DNA of 64,000 nucleotides from Saprospiraceae bacterium (GTDB taxonomy: Bacteria > Bacteroidota > Bacteroidia > Chitinophagales > Saprospiraceae): the NCBI GenBank assembly GCA_016787345.1, contig JAEUUU010000175.1:62001-126000 (forward strand), written 5' to 3'. Made by a program: the position numbers and the translations under genes. Under the pieces are notes generated by a model that saw only the letters and a program-made list of their open reading frames with translations, did no database searches and was not told the origin of the DNA. Positions 18,118-27,310 of the stretch are shown piece by piece (the first letter of the stretch is position 1; every line of letters begins with the position of its first letter).

Positions 18118-19797
18118 TTACCCTTTCTTCTGTTCTTTTGCCCAGGCGTCTTTCAAGGTCACGGTTCGGTTAAAAACCGGTTTGCCGGGTGTCGAATCCG
18201 GGTCGACGCAGAAATAGCCAAGCCGGGTAAACTGGAACTTGTCGCCCGGCTGCACTTGCAACAAAGCGGGTTCCACCACGGCATTCTCCGCAACGCGCAG
18301 TGAATTCGGATTGAGCGTAGATTTGAAATCCTCTTCGGACGCGGGGTCTTCCACCTGAAACAGGCGATCGTACAGCCGTACTTCGGCCGGAACAGCTTCG
18401 CTGACCGAAAGCCAGTGAATCACGCCTTGCACTTTCAGACCCGAAGTATCCTGGCCGGAGCGGCTTTCGGGGATGTAAGTGCAGTGCACTTCGGTAACGT
18501 TGCCGGCTGTATCCTTTGCCACACTGTCGCATCGGATGATAAACGCCGATTTCAGGCGCACCATGTTGCCTGGCGACAGGCGGAAATACTTGGGCGGAGG
18601 ATTCTCCATAAAATCGTCGCGCTCGATCCAGAGCTCGCGGGTAAAGGCCAGAGTGCGTTTGCCGGCATCCGGATCTTCCGGGTTGTTTTCCGTCTCCATC
18701 CACTCGGTTTGTCCTTCGGGGTAGTTGGTAATCACCACTTTAAGCGGATCGAGTACGGCAAAGCGGCGCAGGGCGCGTTTGTTCAGGTCTTCCCGGATGC
18801 AAAATTCGAGCAGCGACATGTCGGCCACCATTTCGCGTTTACCCACGCCGATGCGGTCGCAAAACTCCCGTATGCTCTCGGGCGTATAGCCCCGCCGACG
18901 GTACCCGCTGATGGTCGGCATGCGCGGATCGTCCCAGCCGCGTACGTGGTTTTCTTCCACGAGTTGTTTGAGTTTGCGTTTGCTGGTGACGGCATACGAC
19001 AGGTTTCGGCGGGCAAATTCGTATTGTTTCGAGGGGAAAATACCCAGATGATTGATGCACCAATCGTACAGTTCACGGTGGGGCACAAATTCCATGGTGC
19101 AGATCGAATGCGTAATACCTTCGATGCTGTCGCTTTGGCCGTGCGCCCAGTCGTACATGGGGTAAATGCACCAGGCATCGCCAGTGCGGTGGTGGTGCGC
19201 TTTTTTGATCCGGTAGAGCAAGGGGTCGCGCATGATCATATTGGGGGAGGCCATGTCGATTTTTGCGCGCAGCGTGCAATGTCCGTCGGGGAATTCTCCG
19301 GCTTTCATTTTTTCAAACAAAGCCAGGTTTTCCTCCGGCGCGGTATCGCGGTAGGGGCTGTTGCGGCCCGGCTCTGTCGGCGTGCCTTTCATGGCGGCGA
19401 TTTCTTCTGCGGAAGAAAAGTCCACATAAGCCAGCCCTTTGTTAATCAGCACTTTGGCCCATTCGTAGAGTTGTTCGAAGTAGTCGGATGCATACAGGAT
19501 ATTGGCGGGATCGAAGCCCAGCCAGCGCACGTCGGCGATGATGCTTTCTACGTATTCCGTGTCTTCAGTGACCGGGTTGGTATCGTCGAAGCGAAGGTTG
19601 GTTTTGCCGCCGTACTTCAGCGCCAGTCCGAAATTGAGGCAGATGCTGGTGGCATGGCCAATATGAAGATAACCGTTGGGCTCCGGCGGGAAACGGGTCA
19701 GGATGCTGGTGTGTTTGCCGGAGGCGAGGTCTGCCTCGATGATTTCTTCCAAAAAATTAAGCGATTCGGCTGCTGCCGCTGCGTTTTCGGTGCTCAT
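18118..19797 (-). CDS. glnS: Glutaminyl-tRNA synthetase
   Basis: Class I synthetase that charges tRNA-Gln; 559 residues, the normal length. The HIGH motif is in [16 protein letters not shown] (45-48), the KMSKS counterpart is VTSKRKL near residue 270, and LRFDDTNP and the tRNA-binding [18 protein letters not shown] block are typical. The two-barrel anticodon-binding region is complete ([10 protein letters not shown] near the C-terminus). A near-consensus -7 box (TTTCTTTG) lies on the minus strand a short distance upstream. It converges on the T9SS gene across a shared terminator. Confidence 0.97.
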   Translation of the reverse strand: MSTENAAAAAESLNFLEEIIEADLASGKHTSILTRFPPEPNGYLHIGHATSICLNFGLALKYGGKTNLRFDDTNPVTEDTEYVESIIADVRWLGFDPANILYASDYFEQLYEWAKVLINKGLAYVDFSSAEEIAAMKGTPTEPGRNSPYRDTAPEENLALFEKMKAGEFPDGHCTLRAKIDMASPNMIMRDPLLYRIKKAHHHRTGDAWCIYPMYDWAHGQSDSIEGITHSICTMEFVPHRELYDWCINHLGIFPSKQYEFARRNLSYAVTSKRKLKQLVEENHVRGWDDPRMPTISGYRRRGYTPESIREFCDRIGVGKREMVADMSLLEFCIREDLNKRALRRFAVLDPLKVVITNYPEGQTEWMETENNPEDPDAGKRTLAFTRELWIERDDFMENPPPKYFRLSPGNMVRLKSAFIIRCDSVAKDTAGNVTEVHCTYIPESRSGQDTSGLKVQGVIHWLSVSEAVPAEVRLYDRLFQVEDPASEEDFKSTLNPNSLRVAENAVVEPALLQVQPGDKFQFTRLGYFCVDPDSTPGKPVFNRTVTLKDAWAKEQKKG

Positions 19798-19959
19798 ATC
19801 TGTGTTAAAAAAGTGGGCTGCAAAGAAACGGATTTTTAGAGAGCCAAAGCCGTCAATGGCAAGATGGGACGCAAATCATAATTCTTCCTGATTGTCATCA
19901 TTAATCAAGCAGGAAAAATGAACCAACTATGTACCAATTTTTAATAAATATCATCAGTT

Positions 19960-22710
19960 ATGAAAGACGGCAGTTCAACAACCCTGAAATACGTATACAG
20001 TTTCGGCGGCGGCAAAGCCGACGGCAACGAATCAATGAAGAACCTGCTTGGCGGCAAGGGCGCCAATCTGGCCGAAATGGCGGGGCATCCCGAATTGCAG
20101 CTGCCGGTTCCACCGGGTTTTACCCTGACGACCGACGTCTGCACCTATTATTATAACAACAAACACGCTTACCCAAAATCGCTCCGCAATGAAGTGGACG
20201 CAGCTTTGACAGAAGTAGAAAAACTCATGGGGCGCCAATACGGCGACGCCAAAAATCCGCTCCTGCTTTCGGTTCGCTCTGGCGCCCGCCGCTCGATGCC
20301 CGGCATGATGGAAACCATTCTGAACATCGGCCTCAACGACGTCACGCTGCAAGGACTGATCGAACGAACCAACAATCCGCGTTTCGCCTATGACTCGTAC
20401 CGGCGCCTGATTATGATGTACGCCGATGTGGTCATGGAAAAAGCCGCGGGCATCGAAGTCAAAAACGGTAAGGGTATCCGAAAAGTTCTCGACGAACAAC
20501 TCGAAAAAATCAAACACGAAAAAGGCTACAAAAACGACACCGATCTCACGGTGGAAGACCTCAAAAAACTGGTCGAATCCTATAAAAAAACGGTCGAGCA
20601 TGTACTGGGAAAACCTTTCCCGCAAGACCCTGACGCGCAACTTTGGGGCGGTATCGGCGCCGTTTTTTCCAGTTGGAACGGTAAACGGGCCGTCGAGTAC
20701 CGGCGTATCGAGAAAATACCGGATGAGTGGGGTACCGCCGTCAACGTACAGGCCATGGTATTTGGCAACATGGGCAACGATTGCGCTACCGGGGTCGCTT
20801 TTACGCGCAATCCGGGAACCGGTGAAAACCAGTTTTATGGCGAATACCTGGTTAATGCCCAGGGAGAAGACGTGGTTGCCGGCATTCGTACGCCCGCACC
20901 GGTAAACGAATATTCCAAGAACCCGCAAAGCATGCACCTGCCCACCCTGGAAAAGATCATGCCGGGCTTGTACAAGGAATTGTACGGCTACCAGAAAAAA
21001 CTCGAAGCCCACTACAACGACATGCAGGACATCGAGTTTACCATCGAAAACGGCGTGCTCTACATGCTGCAATGCCGCGTTGGCAAACGCAACGGCATCG
21101 CTGCTACCCGCATGGCCACGGAAATGTTCAGGGAAAAAATGATCGACCGCGAAACGGCCATCATGCGCGTTGGCCCCAACCAATTGGTCGAATTGCTCCT
21201 CCCGATGCTCGACCCGCGCGACGAACAACTCAAATCGCCGATTGCCAAAGGTTTGCCGGCAGGCCCCGGTGGTGCAAAAGGACGCGTGGTGTTTTCTTCA
21301 GAAGAAGCGGTAGAGTGGGCAAAAAAAGGGGAAAAAGTGATCCTCGTGCGGGAAGAAACCTCCCCGGAAGATGTCGACGGTATGCACAAAGCCGAAGCAA
21401 TCCTGACCACTAAAGGCGGCATGACCTCGCACGCCGCACTGGTCGCCCGAGGCTGGGGTAAATGCTGCATCGTCGGTTGCGGCGACATTCAGATTGCCGA
21501 CGACCACCGGTCGTTCCGCGCCCGCAACGGCGCCGTTGTCAAAGAGGGCGACTGGATTAGTCTGAACGGCACCAAAGGCCTGGTGTACGAAGGCTCGCTG
21601 GATCTGATTAGTGTGGATATCAATGCCAACAAACCTTTCCGCGACCTGATGAAACTGGTCGATGAGGTGAAAAAACTGCACGTCCGCGCCAACGCCGACA
21701 CCCCGAAAGACGCCCTTCAAGCCCTGAATTTTGGCGCCGAAGGCATCGGTCTGTTTCGTATCGAACACATGTTCTACGGGGAAGGAAGCGCCGACCCGCT
21801 GTTCCTGTTGCGCAAAATGATTGTCAGCAATACCGAAGCGGAGCGCCGAATAGCGCTCGACGAGCTCTATACCTTTATAAAAAAAGACATCAAATCGACC
21901 CTCGAATTGATGAAAGGACGGCCGGTAACCTTCCGGTTGCTTGATCCGCCTTTGCACGAATTTGTGCCGCACGACCGCGAAAAACTCCATCAATTGAGCA
22001 AGGAACTGGGCATCAGCGTCAGTTTGCTCAAACGCCGCGTACTGGCCCTGCACGAAAACAACCCGATGCTCGGGCACCGAGGGGTACGACTAGGGGTCAG
22101 TTATCCGGAAATCACCGAAACGCAGGTCAGGGCGATCCTGGAAGCCGCGGTAGAATTGATTAATGACGGGCAAAAAGTAATGCCGGAGATTATGATTCCG
22201 GTCACCTGCACCGCCAACGAACTCGCCCACCAGAAAGAAATCGTGGATCGTGTGTGTCATGAAGTGTGCGAACGTTTCGGCATGAAAAAAATCCCGTTCC
22301 TCTACGGCACCATGATTGAAATCCCGAGAGCAGCGCTCAAAGCCGATCGCATGGCCGAACACGCCCAGTTTTTCAGTTTTGGCACCAACGACCTGACTCA
22401 AATGAGCTTCGGATTCAGCCGCGACGACATCGGCGGGTTCCTGCCGCTGTACCTCGATCAGAAGTTGTTGTCGTTCGACCCGTTTCAAACCATCGATCAG
22501 GAAGGCGTGGGCGAGCTCATTCGCCTCGGCATCGAACGCGGACGCCGTACAAGGCCCGAACTGGAAGTCGGGATATGCGGCGAACACGGCGGCGATGCGG
22601 AAAGTGTAAAATTCTGCCACCGGGTAGGCATGGACTACGTCAGCTGTTCGCCTTTCCGGGTACCGATCGCACGCCTGGCAGCCGCGCAGGCGGTGATTGA
22701 AAACAAATAG
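19960..22710 (+). CDS. ppdK: Pyruvate, phosphate dikinase
   Basis: Interconverts pyruvate, ATP and phosphate with phosphoenolpyruvate, AMP and pyrophosphate. The 916-residue protein has the three expected parts: an N-terminal nucleotide-binding domain (YSFGGGKADGNESMKNLLGG, SGARRSMPGMMETILN), the central phosphohistidine domain with GGMTSHAALVARGWG (H491), and the C-terminal PEP/pyruvate barrel (LFRIEHMF, MLGHRGVRLG, SFGTNDLTQ, GICGEHGGD with catalytic C873). ATG at 19960 gives the standard start; it stands alone with about 160 nt of non-coding DNA upstream. A tight inverted repeat follows the stop. Confidence 0.97.
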   Translation: MKDGSSTTLKYVYSFGGGKADGNESMKNLLGGKGANLAEMAGHPELQLPVPPGFTLTTDVCTYYYNNKHAYPKSLRNEVDAALTEVEKLMGRQYGDAKNPLLLSVRSGARRSMPGMMETILNIGLNDVTLQGLIERTNNPRFAYDSYRRLIMMYADVVMEKAAGIEVKNGKGIRKVLDEQLEKIKHEKGYKNDTDLTVEDLKKLVESYKKTVEHVLGKPFPQDPDAQLWGGIGAVFSSWNGKRAVEYRRIEKIPDEWGTAVNVQAMVFGNMGNDCATGVAFTRNPGTGENQFYGEYLVNAQGEDVVAGIRTPAPVNEYSKNPQSMHLPTLEKIMPGLYKELYGYQKKLEAHYNDMQDIEFTIENGVLYMLQCRVGKRNGIAATRMATEMFREKMIDRETAIMRVGPNQLVELLLPMLDPRDEQLKSPIAKGLPAGPGGAKGRVVFSSEEAVEWAKKGEKVILVREETSPEDVDGMHKAEAILTTKGGMTSHAALVARGWGKCCIVGCGDIQIADDHRSFRARNGAVVKEGDWISLNGTKGLVYEGSLDLISVDINANKPFRDLMKLVDEVKKLHVRANADTPKDALQALNFGAEGIGLFRIEHMFYGEGSADPLFLLRKMIVSNTEAERRIALDELYTFIKKDIKSTLELMKGRPVTFRLLDPPLHEFVPHDREKLHQLSKELGISVSLLKRRVLALHENNPMLGHRGVRLGVSYPEITETQVRAILEAAVELINDGQKVMPEIMIPVTCTANELAHQKEIVDRVCHEVCERFGMKKIPFLYGTMIEIPRAALKADRMAEHAQFFSFGTNDLTQMSFGFSRDDIGGFLPLYLDQKLLSFDPFQTIDQEGVGELIRLGIERGRRTRPELEVGICGEHGGDAESVKFCHRVGMDYVSCSPFRVPIARLAAAQAVIENK

Positions 22711-22711
22711 T

Positions 22712-22736
22712 TTAACCCGTATCTTTGACGGGTTAA
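22712..22736 (+). promoter_or_regulatory. Inverted repeat with a -7 box in its loop
   Basis: TTAACCCGT (22712-22720) and ACGGGTTAA (22728-22736) form a perfect 9-bp inverted repeat around ATCTTTG. The consensus -7 element TATCTTTG spans 22720-22727, 23 nt before the ATG of the next gene. It may be a promoter with an overlapping operator, or the 3' hairpin of ppdK mRNA. Confidence 0.5.
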
Positions 22737-22750
22737 CTTAAAAAGTGCTT

Positions 22751-24307
22751 ATGTCGAAGATACTGCCGTTTATCGGGGCCCTGATCTTGAATATTTCTGC
22801 GGTTGCGCAACACACCAATATTCAGATCGGGGTCCTTTCCAATCCCAACGAGCCCTCCATTTGTCTCGATCCCCAAGACCCGGCCCGCATCGTGGCCGGC
22901 GCCAATCTCAACAACTTTTACTATTCCAGCGATACGGGCAAAACCTGGACCGGCGGCAGCCTCACTTCTCCTTTCGGCGTGTGGGGCGATCCGGTGATTA
23001 GCGTCGACACCAACGGACATTTTTTGTTCCTGCACCTCTCCAACCCGACTGGCGGCAACTGGATCGATCGTATTGTTTGTCAAAAATCGGTGAATGGCGG
23101 CCAAAGCTGGTCGCCCGGAACCTATACCGGCCTGAACGGCGCCCGGGCCCAGGACAAACACTGGATCGCCATCGACCGAACCAATAACCATTATTACGTG
23201 ACCTGGACAGAGTTCGACAACTATGGGTCTTCCAATCCGCTCGACAGCTCGCGCATTCTTTTTTCAAAAAGCGTCAATGCCGGTCAAACCTGGACGCCTG
23301 CCAAACAAATCAATGCCATCAGCGGCGACTGTATCGACAGCGACGAGACGACCGAAGGAGCAGTGCCTTGTATCGGTCCCAACGGTGAGATTTTCGTTTC
23401 CTGGGCCGGACCGGCCGGTCTCGTTTTTGATCGCTCGTTCGATGGCGGCGCTACCTGGCTCGACGAGGATATACAGATTGATGACTTCCTCGGCGGATGG
23501 GACTACAACATTCCCGGGCTGTCGCGTTGTAACGGCTTGCCCGTCACCGTGTGCGATCTGAGTAATGGTCCGTATCACGGTACAATTTACGTCAATTGGA
23601 CCGATCAGCGCAACGGGGCAAATGATACGGATGTCTGGCTGGTCAAAAGCACGGATGGCGGCAATACCTGGTCGGCGCCGGCGCGCGTCAACAACGACCC
23701 GGCCGGCCGTCACCAGTTTCTGACCTGGATGGCTGTGGATCAGGCTACTGGCTGGTTGTGGTTTGTCTTTTACGATCGCCGCAATTATGCCGACAACGGC
23801 ACGGATGTGTACATGGCGGTATCGAAAGACGGGGGCCTGAGTTTTCACAATTTTAAAATCAGCGAGACTGCCTTTATGCCCAATACGAACCAGTTTTTCG
23901 GCGACTACAACAACGTGACGGTGCATAACAACATCATCCGGCCGATCTGGACCCGTATGGACGGGCTGAATACCAGTGTCTGGACGGCCCTGATCGATGT
24001 AAATATATTGCCCAGTGTCGGCGCCGGAGCGCCTGATGCAGCGGTCGATTTGTTCGATACTTACCCCAATCCGGCCGAAACAGAGACCTGGATACCGTTT
24101 AAAATCCACGAAAAGACCGAAGCCACCCTGTTGTTGCTGGATGCGCAGGGGAGGGTAGTGCAAACGATTTTTTCCCAAAAAACCTTCGAGTATGGCAAGT
24201 ACATCGAGCGGGTGCCGCTCGAAGATTGGCACTTGCCCGCCGGGCAGTACACGGTGGTCTTGATTTCAGGGGAGAAGGTGTTGGCGCGGAAGGTGGTGAA
24301 GAGGTGA
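22751..24307 (+). CDS. Sialidase/BNR-repeat T9SS cargo protein
   Basis: A 518-residue exported protein. The signal peptide (residues 1-19, ending AVAQ) is followed by a beta-propeller with BNR/Asp-box repeats: YSSDTGKTWTGG, KSVNGGQSWSPG, KSVNAGQTWTPA, RSFDGGATWLDE, KSTDGGNTWSAP and VSKDGGLSFHNF. The C-terminal 75 residues are a T9SS type A sorting domain (DTYPNPAETETWIPF, LLLDAQGRVVQT, LPAGQYTVVL, ARKVVKR). The Asp-box fold is shared by sialidases and many binding proteins; the sialidase RIP motif and catalytic residues were not identified, so glycosidase activity is not claimed. ATG at 22751 is preferred to a GTG six bases upstream. Confidence 0.87.
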   Translation: MSKILPFIGALILNISAVAQHTNIQIGVLSNPNEPSICLDPQDPARIVAGANLNNFYYSSDTGKTWTGGSLTSPFGVWGDPVISVDTNGHFLFLHLSNPTGGNWIDRIVCQKSVNGGQSWSPGTYTGLNGARAQDKHWIAIDRTNNHYYVTWTEFDNYGSSNPLDSSRILFSKSVNAGQTWTPAKQINAISGDCIDSDETTEGAVPCIGPNGEIFVSWAGPAGLVFDRSFDGGATWLDEDIQIDDFLGGWDYNIPGLSRCNGLPVTVCDLSNGPYHGTIYVNWTDQRNGANDTDVWLVKSTDGGNTWSAPARVNNDPAGRHQFLTWMAVDQATGWLWFVFYDRRNYADNGTDVYMAVSKDGGLSFHNFKISETAFMPNTNQFFGDYNNVTVHNNIIRPIWTRMDGLNTSVWTALIDVNILPSVGAGAPDAAVDLFDTYPNPAETETWIPFKIHEKTEATLLLLDAQGRVVQTIFSQKTFEYGKYIERVPLEDWHLPAGQYTVVLISGEKVLARKVVKR

Positions 24308-24321
24308 GTCGTCACGGTAAT

Positions 24322-24366
24322 AAAAAAAGGGCCAACTTTCTGTTTGTCAGATTGTTGGCCCTTTCT
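24322..24366 (-). terminator. Terminator after tRNA-Pro (also serving the BNR gene)
   Basis: An 11-bp stem (AAAGGGCCAAC with GTTGGCCCTTT) with a 17-nt loop. Read on the minus strand it ends in a run of seven T residues, so it terminates the tRNA transcript; on the plus strand the T-run is shorter. Confidence 0.8.
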
Positions 24367-24370
24367 GTTG

Positions 24371-24444
24371 TCGGGATACCAGGATTCGAACCTGGGACCC
24401 CCTGCTCCCAAAGCAGGTGCGCTACCGGACTGCGCTACATCCCG
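24371..24444 (-). tRNA. tRNA-Pro (anticodon TGG)
   Basis: The 74-nt cloverleaf on the minus strand: acceptor CGGGATG/TATCCCG (G-T ends allowed), D stem GCGC/GCGC, anticodon stem CCTGC/GCAGG around TTTGGGA, T stem CCAGG/CCTGG with TTCGAAT, discriminator A. The anticodon TGG reads CCN proline codons. CCA is not encoded. Confidence 0.95.
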
Positions 24445-24511
24445 AAAAAGAGTGGCAGTCGCTGCAACAGATTGCAGAAAAAACTGCCTCCTGCTACTGC
24501 TACTGCCACTC
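24445..24511 (-). terminator. Hairpin with T-run between tRNA-Ser and tRNA-Pro
   Basis: GAGTGGCAGT (24450-24459) pairs with ACTGCCACTC (24502-24511) and encloses a second small stem (CTGCAA/TTGCAG, 24462-24477). Read on the minus strand it ends in TTTTT directly against the first base of tRNA-Pro. It could partly terminate the tRNA-Ser transcript or guide processing of a two-tRNA transcript. Confidence 0.55.
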
Positions 24512-24518
24512 AAAACTG

Positions 24519-24608
24519 CGGAGAGTGAGGGATTCGAACCCTCGGTACGAGTTAACCCCGTACGACGGTTTAGCAAACCGTTGGTTTCAGCCACTCACCC
24601 AACTCTCC
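24519..24608 (-). tRNA. tRNA-Ser (anticodon GCT)
   Basis: The 90-nt class II tRNA on the minus strand: acceptor GGAGAGT/ACTCTCC, anticodon stem ACGGT/ACCGT around TTGCTAA, a long variable arm (GTACGGGG ttaa CTCGTAC), T stem GAGGG/CCCTC with TTCGAAT, discriminator G. The anticodon GCT reads AGC and AGT. Confidence 0.95.
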
Positions 24609-24685
24609 AGGGGTCGTGCTAAAAGCGAGCGCAAAGGTAAGGGTGTAGTCAGAAAATCCCCAAACCTTTTTTGCTTTCTTTTCAC

Positions 24686-26122
24686 TTATTCGTTCAAACT
24701 CATCTTGATTTTTTTCTCCAGTTCGGCCACGGTATCCTTGAAGATCAGGTCCGTGTCCATCATATCCTGTACGGCTTTGCAGGAATAAATGACGGTGCTG
24801 TGGTCGCGGCCGCCGAAGATTTCCCCGATGGATTTCAGCGATTTGTTGGTCAGCTTTTTGGCCAGGAACATCGAGAGCTGACGAGCGATCACGATGTTGC
24901 GCTTGCGCGTCTCCTGATGCAGCCGCTCGACGGGCACCTTGAAGTGCTCGGCTACCAGTTGCTGGATCGATTCGACCGTTATTTCCTTGTTGAGCGTCAC
25001 CACGAAGTTGCGGATCACCTCCTTGGCCAGTTCCATATCGACATTCCGGCGAATGAGCGTCGATTGCGCCAGCAGGGAAATCATGACGCCTTCCAGTTCC
25101 CGGATATTGTTTTTGATGTTGTAGCAAATGAATTCGAGTACGTCCTGATCAACTTCCACACCCTCGCTGTTCATTTTGCTGTCGAGAATAGCCATGCGCG
25201 TTTCCAGATCGGGCGCCTGGAGGTCGGCGCTCAGTCCCCATTTGAAACGGGAAATCAGGCGGTCTTCGATGCCTTCCAGGTTTTTCGGCGCCCGGTCGGA
25301 GGTCAGGATGATCTGTTTGCCGTTCTGGTGCAGCTGGTTGAAAATGTGGAAGAAAATTTCCTGGGTTTTCTGTTTGCCGCTCAAAAACTGGATATCGTCG
25401 AGAATCAGGACGTCGATCAGCTGGTAAAAGTTGACAAAATCGTTGACCGCGTTGTTTTTGATAGCCTGAATGATCTGATTTGTAAATTTTTCGGCAGAAA
25501 CATACAGGACCGCTTTGTTCTCAAAGTTTTTGACGACCTCATTGCCGATGGCCTGGGCCAGGTGGGTTTTACCCAGGCCGACATCGCCAAAAACGACAAG
25601 TGGGTTGAAAGCGGTGCCGCCGGGCTTTTTGGCAATTGCCAGGCCTGCATTGCGGGCAAGCCGGTTGCAGTCGCCCTCGATGAAGTTGTCGAAAGTATAG
25701 TTGGTATTGAGTTGCGGGTCAACTTTAATGCGGCGGATACCGGGGATGACAAACGGATTCTTGATCATCTCGGCGTCGAATACGCCAGGCACAGGCTCAT
25801 TGTCTTTTTCGGCAGAGGGTTTGTTGGATTTGGGAGTAGTCTGTTGCGTGAACGTCACGGCAGGCGCTCCGTTCTCAGGAATGTGGTACACCAGACGCCC
25901 GCGGTCACCCAGTTCCTGACGGATGCTGGTCTTCAGCAATTGTACATAGTGCTCTTCCAGCCACTCGAAGAAGAACTTGTTGGGCACCTGGATGGTGAGC
26001 ACATTGTTGTCCAGCAGCACTGGCTTGATGGGTTCAAACCAGGTTTTGAAACTTTGTGGGCTTACGTTTTTTTTGATGATACGCAGACAGCTGTCCCATA
26101 CCATCTGGCAGTCGTTCGTCAT
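24686..26122 (-). CDS. dnaA: Chromosomal replication initiator protein DnaA
   Basis: AAA+ initiator that binds DnaA boxes and melts the origin; 478 residues. Domain I at the N-terminus (VWDSCLRIIKKNVSPQSFKTWFEPIKP), a linker to about residue 125, AAA+ domain III with Walker A GDVGLGKTH (179-187), Walker B VLILDDIQFLSG and sensor motifs, then domain IV with the box-binding GGRDHSTVIYSCKAV. NYTFDNFIEGDCNRLARNAG just before the AAA+ core is typical. Two tRNA genes lie downstream and a 544-bp AT-rich gap upstream. No dnaN or rpmH is next to it, a common situation in Bacteroidota. Confidence 0.97.
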   Translation of the reverse strand: MTNDCQMVWDSCLRIIKKNVSPQSFKTWFEPIKPVLLDNNVLTIQVPNKFFFEWLEEHYVQLLKTSIRQELGDRGRLVYHIPENGAPAVTFTQQTTPKSNKPSAEKDNEPVPGVFDAEMIKNPFVIPGIRRIKVDPQLNTNYTFDNFIEGDCNRLARNAGLAIAKKPGGTAFNPLVVFGDVGLGKTHLAQAIGNEVVKNFENKAVLYVSAEKFTNQIIQAIKNNAVNDFVNFYQLIDVLILDDIQFLSGKQKTQEIFFHIFNQLHQNGKQIILTSDRAPKNLEGIEDRLISRFKWGLSADLQAPDLETRMAILDSKMNSEGVEVDQDVLEFICYNIKNNIRELEGVMISLLAQSTLIRRNVDMELAKEVIRNFVVTLNKEITVESIQQLVAEHFKVPVERLHQETRKRNIVIARQLSMFLAKKLTNKSLKSIGEIFGGRDHSTVIYSCKAVQDMMDTDLIFKDTVAELEKKIKMSLNE

Positions 26123-26666
26123 ACCGGAATGGGCATTTGGATGATGGGAATAAACCTTAAAATATGTAGTAGAGAGATTTATTTTCGCTCAGACAGGGTT
26201 ACAAAGTTTCTGCTTTTATCCTAATCGGCGAAGTGTTTGGGGGACTTTTTCGACAAAAAAATTTGAAAAAAACGGGCTGCGGGGGAATAGATTCAATAGC
26301 AGGTAAAAGAAGATTAAGATAAAATTATATGTGTTTAAAAATTTGATATAATGGCAAAAAGCAGCGTATTAATTGGGTAATACGAAAGAAGATAAAAAAA
26401 TATTTTGATTTTAGATTGAATTGCCAATGCGCAAAACAGGGCCCGGCGCAAACTTTTTTGCCGGCTGTTCTGCAAAAAACTGAATATCAGGTATTAAGCG
26501 AATTAATACGGACTACCGACTTTTTCAGCGCGTCAATGCCAGGCTCAACCCGACTTCCGGGCCATTATTCGTACCCTGAAATGGTAATCTAATTTCGTAA
26601 ATGTATTGTTATGTAAGATGCTAAAACCTAAACCAGCGGTTATCAGCACATTACAGGCCGGGTAAT
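26123..26666. other. AT-rich gene-free region upstream of dnaA
   Basis: This 544-bp gap is markedly richer in A and T than its surroundings and has no supported reading frame. Only two weak (7 of 9) matches to the DnaA box TTATCCACA were found: TTATCCTAA at 26216-26224 and TGTGTTTAA (reverse) near 26334. That is not enough to call an origin. It should hold the dnaA promoter on the minus strand, but no perfect TAnnTTTG was found there. Confidence 0.4.
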
Positions 26667-27191
26667 TTAAAATAGCTGACCGGCTTCCGCGCGAAGTGCC
26701 ATGATGGCGCGTTGTAGGGGAGAGGGTTGGCCTTGTTGTTCGAGAAGGCGGATCAGATTCTCGACCAAGGCATCATCGGGCGCCTGAGGATCGAGTCCGG
26801 CCGATGCTGTGACGACAAGATTGAGGGTTTCATCTTTGGCCAGACTGATAATTTTCCACAGCGTATCGGACACGTAGAGTTGTTGTGAGGTGTTGTGGTC
26901 AAATTCCTGGCTGATGGCTACTAAAAGAGCGCCTTTCAGGGCGGCCACGCTCATCCCGTCCATACGGATACGGAGCAATACGTTCATCACTTCCATCCGG
27001 TCGCACAACAAGGTCAGTCTTTCATAAGCTTGAAGTTTCAGCGGAATTGACACTTTTTGCGCTTCGGAGCGGAGCGTATGCTGGTTGCTGCGCTGCACAT
27101 CGTCGAGGTATAATTTCAGCAGATGATAAGCCGTGGCAAAGACGATCAGACCGGGTATGGTATATTTCAGAATTTCCAAAAATGCTTCCAT
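26667..27191 (-). CDS. Conserved Bacteroidota membrane-anchored protein of unknown function
   Basis: A 174-residue protein with one N-terminal membrane segment (about residues 8-28, LKYTIPGLIVFATAYHLLKLYL) and a cytosolic helical domain: VSIPLKLQAYERLTLLCDRM, DGMSVAALKGALLVAISQEFDHNTSQQLYVSD, TLWKIISLAKDETLNLV. The ISQEFDHN...QQLYVSDTLW stretch recurs in short anchored proteins of this phylum (a DUF7935-like family, named from memory and not verified). No catalytic motif was seen. A consensus -7 promoter lies 36 nt upstream. Confidence 0.75.
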   Translation of the reverse strand: MEAFLEILKYTIPGLIVFATAYHLLKLYLDDVQRSNQHTLRSEAQKVSIPLKLQAYERLTLLCDRMEVMNVLLRIRMDGMSVAALKGALLVAISQEFDHNTSQQLYVSDTLWKIISLAKDETLNLVVTASAGLDPQAPDDALVENLIRLLEQQGQPSPLQRAIMALRAEAGQLF

Positions 27192-27226
27192 GGGAATCGG
27201 TAGCGGATGCTTGTTAAAAAGGGCGT

Positions 27227-27234
27227 CAAAGGTA
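27227..27234 (-). promoter_or_regulatory. -7 promoter element of the 174-residue membrane protein gene
   Basis: TACCTTTG on the minus strand, a perfect TAnnTTTG, 36 nt before the ATG at 27191. Confidence 0.55.
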
Positions 27235-27279
27235 GTATTCGGAGAAAACTTTTCGCGACTGGAAATGTTTTATTCACCG

Positions 27280-27287
27280 TAATTTTG
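27280..27287 (+). promoter_or_regulatory. -7 promoter element of the IscA-type gene
   Basis: TAATTTTG fits TAnnTTTG, 23 nt before the ATG at 27311, leaving a very short leader. Confidence 0.6.
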
Positions 27288-27310
27288 TAGCCGACATTTA
27301 TTGAACAAAC

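Noticed and set aside
18415-19839. A 474-codon plus-strand frame opposite glnS
   Set aside because: It is antisense to a clear glutaminyl-tRNA synthetase and shows no domain.
24671-26224. A 517-codon plus-strand frame opposite dnaA
   Set aside because: It lies almost wholly antisense to dnaA, which has every expected motif.
26123-26666. A replication origin upstream of dnaA
   Set aside because: Only two weak DnaA-box matches were found and no array; location next to dnaA alone is not enough in this phylum.
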